Source: Clostridia bacterium (GTDB taxonomy: Bacteria; Bacillota; Clostridia; Oscillospirales; Butyricicoccaceae). From it: a stretch of 32,459 nucleotides of DNA. The stretch is from positions 1-32,459 of the forward strand of contig JAFSBG010000035.1 of NCBI GenBank assembly GCA_017441945.1, read 5' to 3'. A program made the position numbers and the translations under genes. The notes under the pieces are model-generated. The model was not told the origin of the DNA, made no database searches, and saw nothing but the letters and a program-made list of their open reading frames with translations. Positions 1-6,526 of this stretch are shown piece after piece. Numbering within the stretch: the stretch's first letter is position 1; each line of letters opens with the position of its first letter.

Positions 1-808
1 CGGTTTCTTTGTCATCCACATCATCAGCAAAATCCAGATTGACAATATCTTTCTTTAAGTCACCGGAATAGGTTATATACAAAATGTTGGTGTATTCTTT
101 GTCGTATTTCTTTGCATAGGCTTTTGCAAGTTCGCTTTTACCAATACCGGCAATACCCTGAAGAAAGACTTTTCCCTGTGAACAAAGAAGATTATGCAGA
201 GTTTTCAGCTCTGAATCACGTCCGCAGAAGTGACGGCACGGCCTTGGAACTTTTGCACCAAATACAAAATCTCTCAGCACAGGAGAAAAAGAACCGGATG
301 CTAACAGCGCTTTATTGCCTGCATCACGTTTTCTGAACTCACGCTCCATGCCGAAAAACAAAGTTGCAGCCAGGAAATCCGCTTTGTCCCTGTCAGAGTG
401 GCATGGATAATTTTCCAACAGCTTGTTTTTTGCTTCGTGAGAAATGGTGGTGTCCTGTAACAGCAGCGTGTGAACATCCTGTGCAGCCATGGCACTATCA
501 TACATCAGCGGCAGGACATTGAATTCGATATCAGCAGACAGAAGATCTCTGTTTTCCTCATTCATATAAAAGGAAATGATACGAGGACTGATTCTTGCCT
601 GTCCATTGAACCAACGGCAGACCTGTCCATTATCAAAAGCATAATCCAATGAATCCTCATCATCACAGAATGAAGCAAAGACCTGATCCAACAGATGCAT
701 CTGGTCAATCTTGACTTCTTCATGGAGAAGTCTGTCCATAACCGTGCGTTCATCATTGATATATTTACGCATGGTGGTAATGACTGAACTGAAATCCAAA
801 TATTCCAT
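1..808 (-). CDS. STAND/NB-ARC-type NTPase, N-terminal part (runs off the window)
   Basis: An open frame of 269 codons reads from ATG at 808 down to base 1 without a stop, so the gene continues outside the window. The start has a clear GGAGG six bases upstream. Residues 1 to about 185 form a helical N-terminal region I do not recognise. Then comes the motif FCGRDSELKTLHNLL, typical of the segment before a P-loop in AAA/STAND proteins, and a Walker A loop GIAGIGKSELA followed by a hydrophobic strand (NILYITYSG). STAND NTPases are signal-responsive switches used in transcription control, signalling and phage defence (for example Avs proteins); the sensor and effector parts would lie beyond the edge. 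It lies in the inserted element that interrupts sigE. An accessory regulatory or defence role is inference. The ATPase class is well supported; the function is not. Confidence 0.82.
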   Translation of the reverse strand, partial: MEYLDFSSVITTMRKYINDERTVMDRLLHEEVKIDQMHLLDQVFASFCDDEDSLDYAFDNGQVCRWFNGQARISPRIISFYMNEENRDLLSADIEFNVLPLMYDSAMAAQDVHTLLLQDTTISHEAKNKLLENYPCHSDRDKADFLAATLFFGMEREFRKRDAGNKALLASGSFSPVLRDFVFGAKVPRPCRHFCGRDSELKTLHNLLCSQGKVFLQGIAGIGKSELAKAYAKKYDKEYTNILYITYSGDLKKDIVNLDFADDVDDKET

Positions 809-888
809 AGCCAGCCCTCCTTTCTGAAAAGCAGTCAATTTACACTCAATCAGCGCTCAATGAGTCTTTGACAGATTCTTGATAGAAT

Positions 889-1035
889 GATACCACGAAA
901 GAAGTTCCGAGGTTTCCTGATAATATTATAGCACTAATTCCTATTATTTGAAGTAGGTAAACAGGCGTTATAAGTTGGGTATAGCGGACAACTTCTCTCT
1001 CATAGACTGAAATACCGAGGGAGGTGCGTGGTATC
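889..1035. other. Long-range inverted repeat in the element
   Basis: GATACCACG at 889-897 is matched by CGTGGTATC at 1027-1035. Inside it AGAAGTT at 900-906 is matched by AACTTCT at 990-996. The two nested arms bracket the intergenic space between the NTPase and the small plus-strand gene and include the NTPase promoter. It could be a regulatory fold or part of the element's control region. No function can be assigned. Confidence 0.4.
925..933 (-). promoter_or_regulatory. Extended -10 promoter for the STAND NTPase
   Basis: Read on the minus strand this is TGCTATAAT, a TGn-extended consensus -10. No good -35 is visible 17 bases upstream, as is common for extended -10 promoters. It would give a leader of about 110 bases before the start at 808. 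Confidence 0.5.
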
Positions 1036-1248
1036 GCAAGAAAGAGTGCTCCAATCAATGTGATTGTACATTATCCAAAAACTGAAGAAGGCAAGCGTGA
1101 ACTGGCGGAGCGAGTTGCCGGTGTCCACGCAGATATGGTCAATCAGCATATTAAAAAACTGAATTGTCCTTCCGATCAGAAGGTACAGCTGCTGGATGCG
1201 GTTATCAAATCTGCATCCATAGAGAAAGCAGGTGAACAAACTCCGTAA
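1024..1248 (+). CDS. Small conserved element protein (74 aa), unknown function
   Basis: A 74-residue charged protein (begins RGIARKSAPIN, ends KAGEQTP) with no signal peptide or membrane segment. It resembles small hypothetical proteins I associate with clostridial mobile elements, from memory only. The start is uncertain: the first usable codon is GTG at 1024, but the GGGAGG ribosome site abuts it with no spacer, and there is no in-frame ATG near. Its 3' end forms part of a strong bidirectional terminator. It is divergent from the NTPase and convergent with the XRE regulator. Role unknown; an element-maintenance or regulatory function is a guess from context. Confidence 0.55.
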   Translation: MRGIARKSAPINVIVHYPKTEEGKRELAERVAGVHADMVNQHIKKLNCPSDQKVQLLDAVIKSASIEKAGEQTP

Positions 1249-1269
1249 AGTTTGAACACCTGCTTTTTT
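1225..1269. terminator. Bidirectional terminator between the small ORF and the XRE gene
   Basis: AAAGCAGGTG (1225-1234) pairs with CACCTGCTTT (1257-1266). An inner stem CAAACT/AGTTTG lies inside it and a T run follows to 1269. It overlaps the stop codon of the small gene and abuts the stop of the minus-strand XRE gene, so it can serve both. Confidence 0.8.
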
Positions 1270-1866
1270 CTATGCTTTGATTTTACCTTTAAAATATTTC
1301 TCCCACGAATCCTTAAACATTCGCTTCTGATCTGACTCCCATGCTCGGAGCGAATTTGGTTCTATTTCCATTAACCGTGCAAAAGGCTTTTTCTTTAACC
1401 CAAGACTTTCACGATATTCTCGTATCAATTTTCCTTGCCCTTTATATAAGAAGCGATTGTAATCGTCCAGTAGATCGTCAACCGGTATCTGATAAAGCTC
1501 TGCCAGCTTGTCCACGATTTCTTTCGGATAGTGGTCTACATATCCAACCTCAAAATCTATGTAATGACCTCTGGTTATTCCGATCAGCTCAGCAACTTCT
1601 TTCTGCATCAGTCCCATATGGTGACGGCACCAACGAAGCCTGTCCTGCACATTCGGTATATCTTCATAATTCTGATACTGCTGATTGAACAACTGGGCTT
1701 CCAGTAGCTTGCGAGGGGCTATCAGTCGGAAACTATGGATATACATAGGGGCATACCTCACATATCCGTCCGAAGTGGAACAAAGTATGTATATATTCTC
1801 TGAAACCTGTGCCAGAATACGCCATTTGGGTTCTTTTCTGCTCTGGGGGTGCTGGTTTGGAACCAT
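1270..1866 (-). CDS. XRE-family helix-turn-helix regulator at the element end
   Basis: The frame encodes up to 198 aa. Residues 70-120 form a helix-turn-helix: VQDRLRWCRHHMGLMQKEVAELIGI, then a recognition-helix stretch and LAELYQIPVDDLL. A second HTH-like segment follows at about 143-185 (LIREYRESLGLKKKPFARLM). It is probably a DNA-binding regulator of the element. The start is unclear. ATG at 1866 has no ribosome site and sits only about 25 bases inside the junction. ATG at 1746 has GAGG nine bases upstream and would give 158 aa. The frame stays open up to the sigE junction, so in a circularised element the true start could lie on the other end. The HTH call is solid; the N-terminus is not. 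Confidence 0.8.
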   Translation of the reverse strand: MVPNQHPQSRKEPKWRILAQVSENIYILCSTSDGYVRYAPMYIHSFRLIAPRKLLEAQLFNQQYQNYEDIPNVQDRLRWCRHHMGLMQKEVAELIGITRGHYIDFEVGYVDHYPKEIVDKLAELYQIPVDDLLDDYNRFLYKGQGKLIREYRESLGLKKKPFARLMEIEPNSLRAWESDQKRMFKDSWEKYFKGKIKA

Positions 1867-2234
1867 AAACGCATCTGTGAGAGGATAGCATTTTCAATAC
1901 ACCGCGATGCATAGGTGGCAAGTTTCGTGTTTTTATCGCTTCGGTATGTATTTACAGCCTTGATAAGTCCTATCGTACCTATCGAAATCAGATCTTCAAG
2001 ATTGATACCAGTACTTTCAAATTTTCGGGCAATATACACCACAAGGCGTAGATTATGCTCAATTAAAATCTGCCTGATGTCCTCCTGTGTGCCGTCATAA
2101 ATGCTTATGTATTTCGCCTCCTCACTGGGCGAAAGGGGCGGAGGCAGGCTCTCGCTTCCGCCGATATAATATACCCCATCCTCGCCATTGAAAAATCGCT
2201 TCAGCAATTTTAAAATCTTTTCTATAAATCCCAT
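1758..2234 (-). pseudogene. sigE: Interrupted sporulation sigma factor SigE, 5' part
   Basis: Residues 1-115 are an excellent match to pro-SigE, the early mother-cell sigma factor of sporulation. They comprise a short amphipathic pro-sequence (about 22 aa), the conserved VYYIGGSESLPPPLS segment where SpoIIGA processing takes place, then NLRLVVYIARKF, GINLEDLISIGTIGLIKAVNT and LATYASRCIEN of region 2. After residue 115 the frame continues into element DNA for 43 codons and stops at 1758. The rest of region 2.4 and all of regions 3 and 4 (-35 recognition) are missing, so this product cannot be a working sigma factor. The start overlaps the end of spoIIGA by 13 bases and has AGGAGG five bases upstream, so the upstream part looks undamaged. 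It is either a dead gene or one rebuilt by excision of the element. Confidence 0.93.
1888..1893. other. Probable attachment junction inside sigE
   Basis: On the minus strand the sequence reads GAAAATG then CTATCC. Family SigE proteins have CIENE-I-L here (normally GAA AAT GAR); this copy has CIENA-I-L followed by unrelated sequence. The break therefore falls at or just after AATG. As I recall, the skin element recombines in sigK at a short AATGA repeat encoding the equivalent ENE. The position is inferred and could be off by a few codons, because ILSQMR still loosely resembles ILMxLR. Confidence 0.6.
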
Positions 2235-3004
2235 ACATTACCTCCTATAATTCCCCGTGTCTGCCCGACTCCTCTTATGGCGCATGCCGATTTGCCCACC
2301 ATATATTCATCCCTCCTTTTGCCGTTTATCATAAGCTCATCAGGCTTATATGCATAAATAAGGCTGAAATTGTCGCTTGCCGTGCCCATAGGCACAGGAT
2401 AGCATCGGCTTTCGATTTCAAGTCCATTCATAATTTCGGGCGAAACAAGAATCACATTCATTCCTGTCACAGGCTCACACAGAAGATTTCCCGTATCTGC
2501 CATAGCGGCAAATTTAAGGCATTTTTCCCCGAAAAATGCCTCGATTGTGACTATTTTGCACTCCTTTGCCATGGATTTCCGCCCCATTATGGTGTTAAAA
2601 ATTATGTAGCCGATGAAAAATCCCGCGAATAATTTCGCACCGTTCATATTAAAATATATCAGCCCGTTTGCCGAAACACTGCCCATCGCAAGAAGAATCA
2701 CAATGCCGCCCATGCACAGGCTTGTGATGAAAAATATGCCGCAAAGCCGCAGTAAATCGCGTATGTCCGGCCTGAAAGCCGCCGAAACTATGGTGATACA
2801 TATAAAAATCCTTGTGAATATGCCGATAAACAGCCCCGACGGGGCGAAAAAAGCTATAATTCCCATAAGCCCCGACAAAAGCGACGAAAAAATATGGCAT
2901 TTCCGCCTTAAAAATGCCCCTGAAAGTTTCGATGAAATATCGAGAAGAATATATGTCGTGATGCTGTTGATTATATACAGAATATCTATGTAAATTATGG
3001 TCAT
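2222..3004 (-). CDS. spoIIGA: Sigma-E processing aspartic protease SpoIIGA
   Basis: About 260 aa. The first half is a membrane domain of five hydrophobic segments beginning MTIIYIDILYIINSI, like family members (MKIYLDVIWLLN). The second half is a soluble protease domain with the active-site motif MADTGN (Asp at about residue 170), in line with the D-[ST]-G-N of SpoIIGA. The protein sits in the sporulation septum and cleaves the pro-sequence of SigE. I chose ATG at 3004 rather than the TTG at 3022 or ATG at 3019, because it matches the family N-terminus and has GGGGTG upstream. It is co-directional with and overlaps sigE by 13 bases, the normal spoIIG arrangement. It appears intact although its substrate gene is broken. 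Confidence 0.93.
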   Translation of the reverse strand: MTIIYIDILYIINSITTYILLDISSKLSGAFLRRKCHIFSSLLSGLMGIIAFFAPSGLFIGIFTRIFICITIVSAAFRPDIRDLLRLCGIFFITSLCMGGIVILLAMGSVSANGLIYFNMNGAKLFAGFFIGYIIFNTIMGRKSMAKECKIVTIEAFFGEKCLKFAAMADTGNLLCEPVTGMNVILVSPEIMNGLEIESRCYPVPMGTASDNFSLIYAYKPDELMINGKRRDEYMVGKSACAIRGVGQTRGIIGGNVWDL

Positions 3005-3052
3005 TTTGCTGCACCCCATCAAATCTGTATAAAATATTATATTACATTCCTA

Positions 3053-3081
3053 TTGCAAAATATGCTGTAATTTGATACAAT
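3053..3081 (+). promoter_or_regulatory. SigA-type promoter for the MATE transporter
   Basis: TTGCAA at 3053-3058, 17-base spacer, TACAAT at 3076-3081, about 30 bases before the start at 3112. The divergent spoIIGA promoter must lie in the same gap. TATAAT on the minus strand at 3036-3041 and TATACA at 3026-3031 are candidates, but neither has a convincingly spaced -35. Confidence 0.75.
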
Positions 3082-3111
3082 ATAACCAAATAAAAAATCA
3101 ATGGAGGAAAT

Positions 3112-4482
3112 ATGGAAACAAAACCAAGGGAAATAGTTTCTGACAGCGAAATAAGAAAAAATGTGCTGTCAATGATAATTCCTGTATCCATCGAGGGCAT
3201 CCTGCAGATGATCTCCTCGACAGTGCTCATGGCCTTTCTTGGCCGTGTTGACGTGCTTGCTGTCAATGCTGTCGGTATCGGTCAGCGTATGACACAGCTC
3301 CTGTGGTCTTTCGTCAAGGGTATGGGCGTAGGTATCACAGTCTGCGTTGCCCGTGATGTAGGCGCAAAAAAGACAGAAAATCTCAAGATAACCTCAATAG
3401 TCGGTATGCTTTCGCTTATCTGCATAGTTGTTTTCTTCTCAGGTCTTATTGCATTTTTTGCTGAGCCTATCGTAAGATTCTTCGGCGGCAGTGAAGAAAC
3501 AATGGTGCAGTCGATCGACTATATGCGTATAATCTGCATCGGTCTCCCGTTCTGGACAGTTATGCTGTGTAATGCCAGCGTGCTTCAGGGCTTCGGCGAC
3601 GCAAAGACTCCGATGACAGTTTCGGTCATCTACAACATCGTAAACATCGGTCTCGGCTACCTTCTCATTTTCGGCGGCTTCGGTGTTCCTGCTTTCGGCC
3701 TTTACGGTGCAGCCTGGGCAACAGTTATCTCACAGGTGCTTATGTGTGTATTGTGCATCGGTATAATGCTCAAAAAGCAGATTATAACAAATATGTTCCA
3801 CGAGCTTACAAAGTCGGTATCCAACACAGTGGCTCAGCTCAAGTACCTCTACAAAATCAGCCTTCCATCGGCATTTGAAAATATGGTATGGCAGCTCGGC
3901 TCTCTCGCTATGATGAAGCCTATCATCAGCTACGGCGATATTCCTTATGCATCTCATCAGCTTGCTATGCAGGCGGAAAGTATTTCCTATATGCCTACAA
4001 TGGGCTTCGGTATCGCAACAACATCTCTTGTCGGTCGCTGCTTCGGCGCGAAGGACCTTGAAAGCGGTCATAAATACTTCAGGCGCATTGCAAAGTACAT
4101 GGCGATTATCACAACAACAGTTATGGTGATTATGGTGGTATTCAGAAAGTTCCTCATGGGCATTCTTACACCATCTCAGGAAATCATCGACCTCGGCTCG
4201 ATTTACCTTATCATCACAGCATGTACTCTCATTCCACAGAATCTCCACGGCGTTATCACAGGCGCGCTCAAGGGCGCAGGCCTCACAAAGCCACCTATGT
4301 ATATCTCCGTTATCTGTCTCTGGGGTATCAGAGTTGTGCTCACTTATGTATTTACATATCTCGTTCCTGGCACAACAATCCATTATGTATGGGTTTCCAT
4401 GTCAATCGATATCGTCTGCCGCTTCCTTATGTCATCCACATACTTCAGAAAGAAGAAGATTTTCAAGAAAGAAGCATTGTAA
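3112..4482 (+). CDS. MATE family multidrug/Na+ exporter
   Basis: 456 aa with about twelve hydrophobic segments. It shows the MATE pattern of two homologous halves: P-V-SIEGILQMISSTVLMAFLG near the N-terminus and P-SAFENMVWQLGSLAMM at about residue 252. The loop carrying ASVLQGFGDAKTPM is typical of the family. These inner-membrane antiporters export drugs and metabolites using Na+ or H+ gradients; the substrate cannot be predicted. The start has GGAGG seven bases upstream. It is monocistronic, with its own promoter and a strong terminator at 4498. It is divergent from spoIIGA, with no evident functional link. Length is normal for the family. Confidence 0.95.
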   Translation: METKPREIVSDSEIRKNVLSMIIPVSIEGILQMISSTVLMAFLGRVDVLAVNAVGIGQRMTQLLWSFVKGMGVGITVCVARDVGAKKTENLKITSIVGMLSLICIVVFFSGLIAFFAEPIVRFFGGSEETMVQSIDYMRIICIGLPFWTVMLCNASVLQGFGDAKTPMTVSVIYNIVNIGLGYLLIFGGFGVPAFGLYGAAWATVISQVLMCVLCIGIMLKKQIITNMFHELTKSVSNTVAQLKYLYKISLPSAFENMVWQLGSLAMMKPIISYGDIPYASHQLAMQAESISYMPTMGFGIATTSLVGRCFGAKDLESGHKYFRRIAKYMAIITTTVMVIMVVFRKFLMGILTPSQEIIDLGSIYLIITACTLIPQNLHGVITGALKGAGLTKPPMYISVICLWGIRVVLTYVFTYLVPGTTIHYVWVSMSIDIVCRFLMSSTYFRKKKIFKKEAL

Positions 4483-4497
4483 TATTATAATACGTAA

Positions 4498-4535
4498 AAA
4501 ACGGTCGTTTTACTGCAAACGGCCGTTTTATTTTT
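4498..4535 (+). terminator. Rho-independent terminator after the MATE gene
   Basis: A 13-bp stem (4498-4510 with 4517-4529, one G-T pair), six-base loop, then ATTTTT. Confidence 0.92.
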
Positions 4536-4608
4536 CGGACAGAAAATATGTTGTGTTACATTTTTACATCTAATATTGAAAATTATATGTTAAAATCTGA
4601 AAAAACAG

Positions 4609-4637
4609 TTGCAAAATACGACATAATATGATATTAT
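4609..4637 (+). promoter_or_regulatory. SigA-type promoter for the DegV gene
   Basis: TTGCAA at 4609-4614, 17-base spacer, TATTAT at 4632-4637 preceded by TGA (extended -10). Leader about 50 bases. Confidence 0.8.
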
Positions 4638-4692
4638 CATTTATAGATTATAGTGGCAGTATGCCTTAAATATATTGAAAGAGGATTTTCCA

Positions 4693-5535
4693 ATGATTAA
4701 AATCATAGCTGATACATCAACTCTCACAGCAAGTGCTGACGCTGTAAAGAAGGGTTTTCAGGTCGCGCCCCTCTCTGTTACTGTAAACGGCGCAACATAT
4801 AAGGAGCTGGATGAAATCAGCTCGATGGATTTTGTAAAAATCGTCCGTGAAGGTCATATCCCAACAAGCTCCCAGCCTGCAATCGGCGATATCCTCGCCC
4901 TCTTTGACGGCGCTGACGCAAGCGACGATGTAATCAACATCGCAATGGCTCACGGTCTTTCGGGCACATATCAGTCGGCTTGCTCGGCTGCTGAAATGTC
5001 CAAGAATAAGGACAATATCACAGTTATCAACTCCAGAACTCTCTGCGGCCCACATAAATATATGGTCCTCAAGGCTCAGAAGATGGTGGAAGATGGCTGC
5101 ACAAAGGACGAAATCATCGCTGCAGTAAACAAGTGCATCGAAAACGGTCTTTCCTTCCTCATTCCTGAGGACTTCGACTTCCTCCGTCGCGGCGGACGCC
5201 TTGCTCCTCTCGCTTCCTTCATCGGCGGTGCGCTCAAGCTTGTGCCTGTCATGACTCTCAATGAGGACTGCACACGCCTTATCAAGGCAGGCCTTGTGCG
5301 TAACTTCCAGAAGGCTCTCAATGACATCATCATTCCTGAGCTCAAGAAGGACGGCACAGATGAAAATTATCTTATCACAATCAGCCACGCTGACAATATG
5401 AAGCGCGCTGAAATCGCAAAGGCTGAACTTATGAAGCATTTCCCGGATACAGAAATCGAAATCGTACTTCTCACTCCTGCCTTCATCACACAGGGCGGCC
5501 CGGGCTGCATCGCAATCCAAAGCGTATTGAAGTAA
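4693..5535 (+). CDS. DegV family fatty-acid binding protein (FakB-like)
   Basis: 280 aa from ATG at 4693, chosen because GAGGA lies seven bases upstream and the protein then starts MIKIIADTS, the usual DegV N-terminus. An upstream TTG at 4675 has no ribosome site. Family marks visible are the early IADTST strand, PTSSQPAIGD (acyl-carboxylate site loop), GLSGTYQSA, and FLRRGGRL with a Gly-rich turn before the second domain. DegV/FakB proteins bind a fatty acid and present it to the kinase FakA for phosphorylation before membrane lipid synthesis. No fakA is visible here. Monocistronic between its own promoter and a hairpin terminator. The family is certain; the acyl preference is unknown. Confidence 0.95.
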   Translation: MIKIIADTSTLTASADAVKKGFQVAPLSVTVNGATYKELDEISSMDFVKIVREGHIPTSSQPAIGDILALFDGADASDDVINIAMAHGLSGTYQSACSAAEMSKNKDNITVINSRTLCGPHKYMVLKAQKMVEDGCTKDEIIAAVNKCIENGLSFLIPEDFDFLRRGGRLAPLASFIGGALKLVPVMTLNEDCTRLIKAGLVRNFQKALNDIIIPELKKDGTDENYLITISHADNMKRAEIAKAELMKHFPDTEIEIVLLTPAFITQGGPGCIAIQSVLK

Positions 5536-5544
5536 ATATATGAA

Positions 5545-5570
5545 AAAAGCCACTCAGATGAGTGGCTTTT
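5545..5570. terminator. Hairpin terminator after the DegV gene
   Basis: AAAAGCCACTC (5545-5555) pairs with GAGTGGCTTTT (5560-5570) around AGAT. The A-rich and T-rich flanks make it usable in both directions. An almost identical hairpin lies at 6439-6462. Confidence 0.88.
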
Positions 5571-5584
5571 AAATTCCAACTCAA

Positions 5585-5637
5585 AGCCTCCCCTGTGTAA
5601 GGGGAGGGGGACCACCGAATGGCGGTGGAGGGGTTGT
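5585..5637 (-). repeat. Two-hairpin GC-rich dispersed repeat, copy A
   Basis: Read on the minus strand it begins ACAACCCCTCCACCG and ends CAGGGGAGGCT, with GGTCCCCCTCCCCT between. It aligns with copies at 10756-10810 and 12171-12221. Its first hairpin is CCACCG/CGGTGG where the others have CCATTC/GAATGG, so the stem is kept while the sequence changed. Non-coding. Confidence 0.8.
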
Positions 5638-5649
5638 TATCCGATTTAT

Positions 5650-5675
5650 AAAAGCCACCCTTTTGGGTGGCTTTT
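5650..5675 (-). terminator. Terminator of the 5687-6271 gene
   Basis: AAAAGCCACCC and GGGTGGCTTTT with a TTTT loop, 12 bases beyond the stop codon of the minus-strand gene. Confidence 0.88.
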
Positions 5676-5686
5676 GTTGCATAAAA

Positions 5687-6271
5687 TCAAGGTTCATATA
5701 CAGGATAAACGTCAGAACGTCCACATTTATAGAAGGAATATCCAAGCCCAAATCCTGCATCATAAACTTGCCTTTCCTCTTGTTTCTGTTCAAGTTCTTC
5801 ACGCAGAAGCACAGCATATTTTTTCTCTGAATTATCCAGGTCGAGCATACCGCAAATAAACTCAACAAGGGCGATATACTCATGCTCCTGTTCAAGCTTT
5901 TCACGTTCTTCGCCTTCAAGTTCGTAAATTGTTTTTCCGCCAAGGCGAATTTCCATCTTTCTGTATACATTATAAAGCGCCTGAGTCAGGTCTTCGCGCT
6001 CCATAATTGCCTGCAAAGTGGTTGAGCCTTTCAGCCAGCCCTGAAATACACGGGGCGGCGGAGAACCGTTTATCTGAGGTCTTTCGCCTTTCTGAACGAC
6101 AAAGCTTTTAATAAGCGCTTCCGTGGTCATTTTTTCGATGGTTTCATCGGGAATAGGAAACTCGGTCTGTACCTCATTTATAGGATATTTACTGTCAGGT
6201 GAAAGAGATATGACGAAAATAATAAGCGCGGCGACAAATACAAGTGGAAGGGCGTATTTCAGATATTTCAT
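5687..6271 (-). CDS. Membrane-anchored protein of unknown function (194 aa)
   Basis: An N-terminal hydrophobic segment (residues 5-24, LKYALPLVFVAALIIFVISL) acts as a membrane anchor or uncleaved signal. It is followed by a mainly acidic, helical exterior part rich in Glu, with EGEEREKLEQEHEYIAL at about residue 118. The last 30 residues contain Gly, Tyr and Cys (GFGLGYSFYKCG). I do not recognise a family. The start is supported by AGGAGAG six bases upstream and by a good promoter. It stands alone between its promoter and terminator, with no partner genes to suggest a role. Confidence 0.8.
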   Translation of the reverse strand: MKYLKYALPLVFVAALIIFVISLSPDSKYPINEVQTEFPIPDETIEKMTTEALIKSFVVQKGERPQINGSPPPRVFQGWLKGSTTLQAIMEREDLTQALYNVYRKMEIRLGGKTIYELEGEEREKLEQEHEYIALVEFICGMLDLDNSEKKYAVLLREELEQKQEERQVYDAGFGLGYSFYKCGRSDVYPVYEP

Positions 6272-6305
6272 TATATCTCTCCTTTCAGTTATATTATATA
6301 TTCAT

Positions 6306-6333
6306 ATTATCATATAGAATATAGCTCTGTCAA
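6306..6333 (-). promoter_or_regulatory. Promoter for the 5687-6271 gene
   Basis: On the minus strand, TTGACA (6333-6328), 16-base spacer, GATAAT (6311-6306). Confidence 0.75.
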
Positions 6334-6360
6334 TACAAGGACAGTCCACAAAAGAATGGC

Positions 6361-6412
6361 TGTAGGGGACGGCGCCCTCGACGTCCCGTGGACTGATGCG
6401 GGCATCAGTCCT
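6361..6412. repeat. GC-rich intergenic repeat with hairpin
   Basis: TGTAGGGGACGGCGCCC followed by CGACGTCCC and a perfect stem GACTGATG (6391-6398) / CATCAGTC (6403-6410). The TGTAGGGG start relates it to the copies at 6485 and 11930. No coding potential. Confidence 0.6.
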
Positions 6413-6438
6413 TATAAAATCACACTGCATATATAACA

Positions 6439-6462
6439 AAAGCCACTCAGACGAGTGGCTTT
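6439..6462 (-). terminator. Hairpin terminator downstream of the 6527-6928 gene
   Basis: AAAGCCACTC/GAGTGGCTTT around AGAC, flanked by A and T tracts. It nearly duplicates the hairpin at 5545-5570. It lies about 65 bases past the stop of the minus-strand gene. Confidence 0.65.
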
Positions 6463-6484
6463 AATTTTTTATTTATACTTATAC

Positions 6485-6514
6485 TGTAGGGGCGGTGCCT
6501 CTGCGCCCGCCCGC
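6485..6514. repeat. Short GC-rich repeat TGTAGGGGCGG...CCGCCCGC
   Basis: Begins TGTAGGGGCGG and ends GCGCCCGCCCGC. It matches in reverse complement the sequence at 11930-11957. Arms GGGCGG/CCGCCC can pair. A dispersed intergenic element of a kind common in gut Clostridia (recalled). Confidence 0.6.
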
Positions 6515-6526
6515 AAAGAAAAAGCT

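Larger units (their letters stand above)
1..1892. mobile_element. Integrated element interrupting sigE (right end only)
   Basis: Everything left of about 1888-1892 is foreign to the spoIIGA-sigE operon: a STAND NTPase, a small conserved ORF and an XRE regulator. The minus-strand sigE frame matches the family up to the codons for CIEN (GAA AAT at 1895-1890) and then loses convincing homology. The other end of the element, any recombinase and the rest of sigE would lie left of base 1. Whether it is an integrative conjugative element, a prophage-like element or a skin-like element cannot be told from this end. The exact edge is placed by protein homology only. Confidence 0.75.

Noticed and set aside
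846-1058. A 70-codon minus-strand frame in the element's intergenic region
   Set aside because: No ribosome site, overlaps the start of the small plus-strand gene and the NTPase promoter, and has no recognisable product.
3026-3058. A Spo0A-dependent spoIIG promoter with a long spacer (TTGCAA, 21 bases, TATACA on the minus strand)
   Set aside because: The spacing resembles the known spoIIG promoter, but no clear 0A box is visible and the start site would leave a leader of only about 15 bases, so it is not annotated.
3730-4383. A 217-codon minus-strand frame inside the MATE gene
   Set aside because: Fully antisense to a clear transporter gene; Cys/His-rich composition is typical of a shadow frame.
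4717-5553. A 278-codon minus-strand frame over the DegV gene
   Set aside because: Antisense shadow of a well-supported family protein, running into its terminator.
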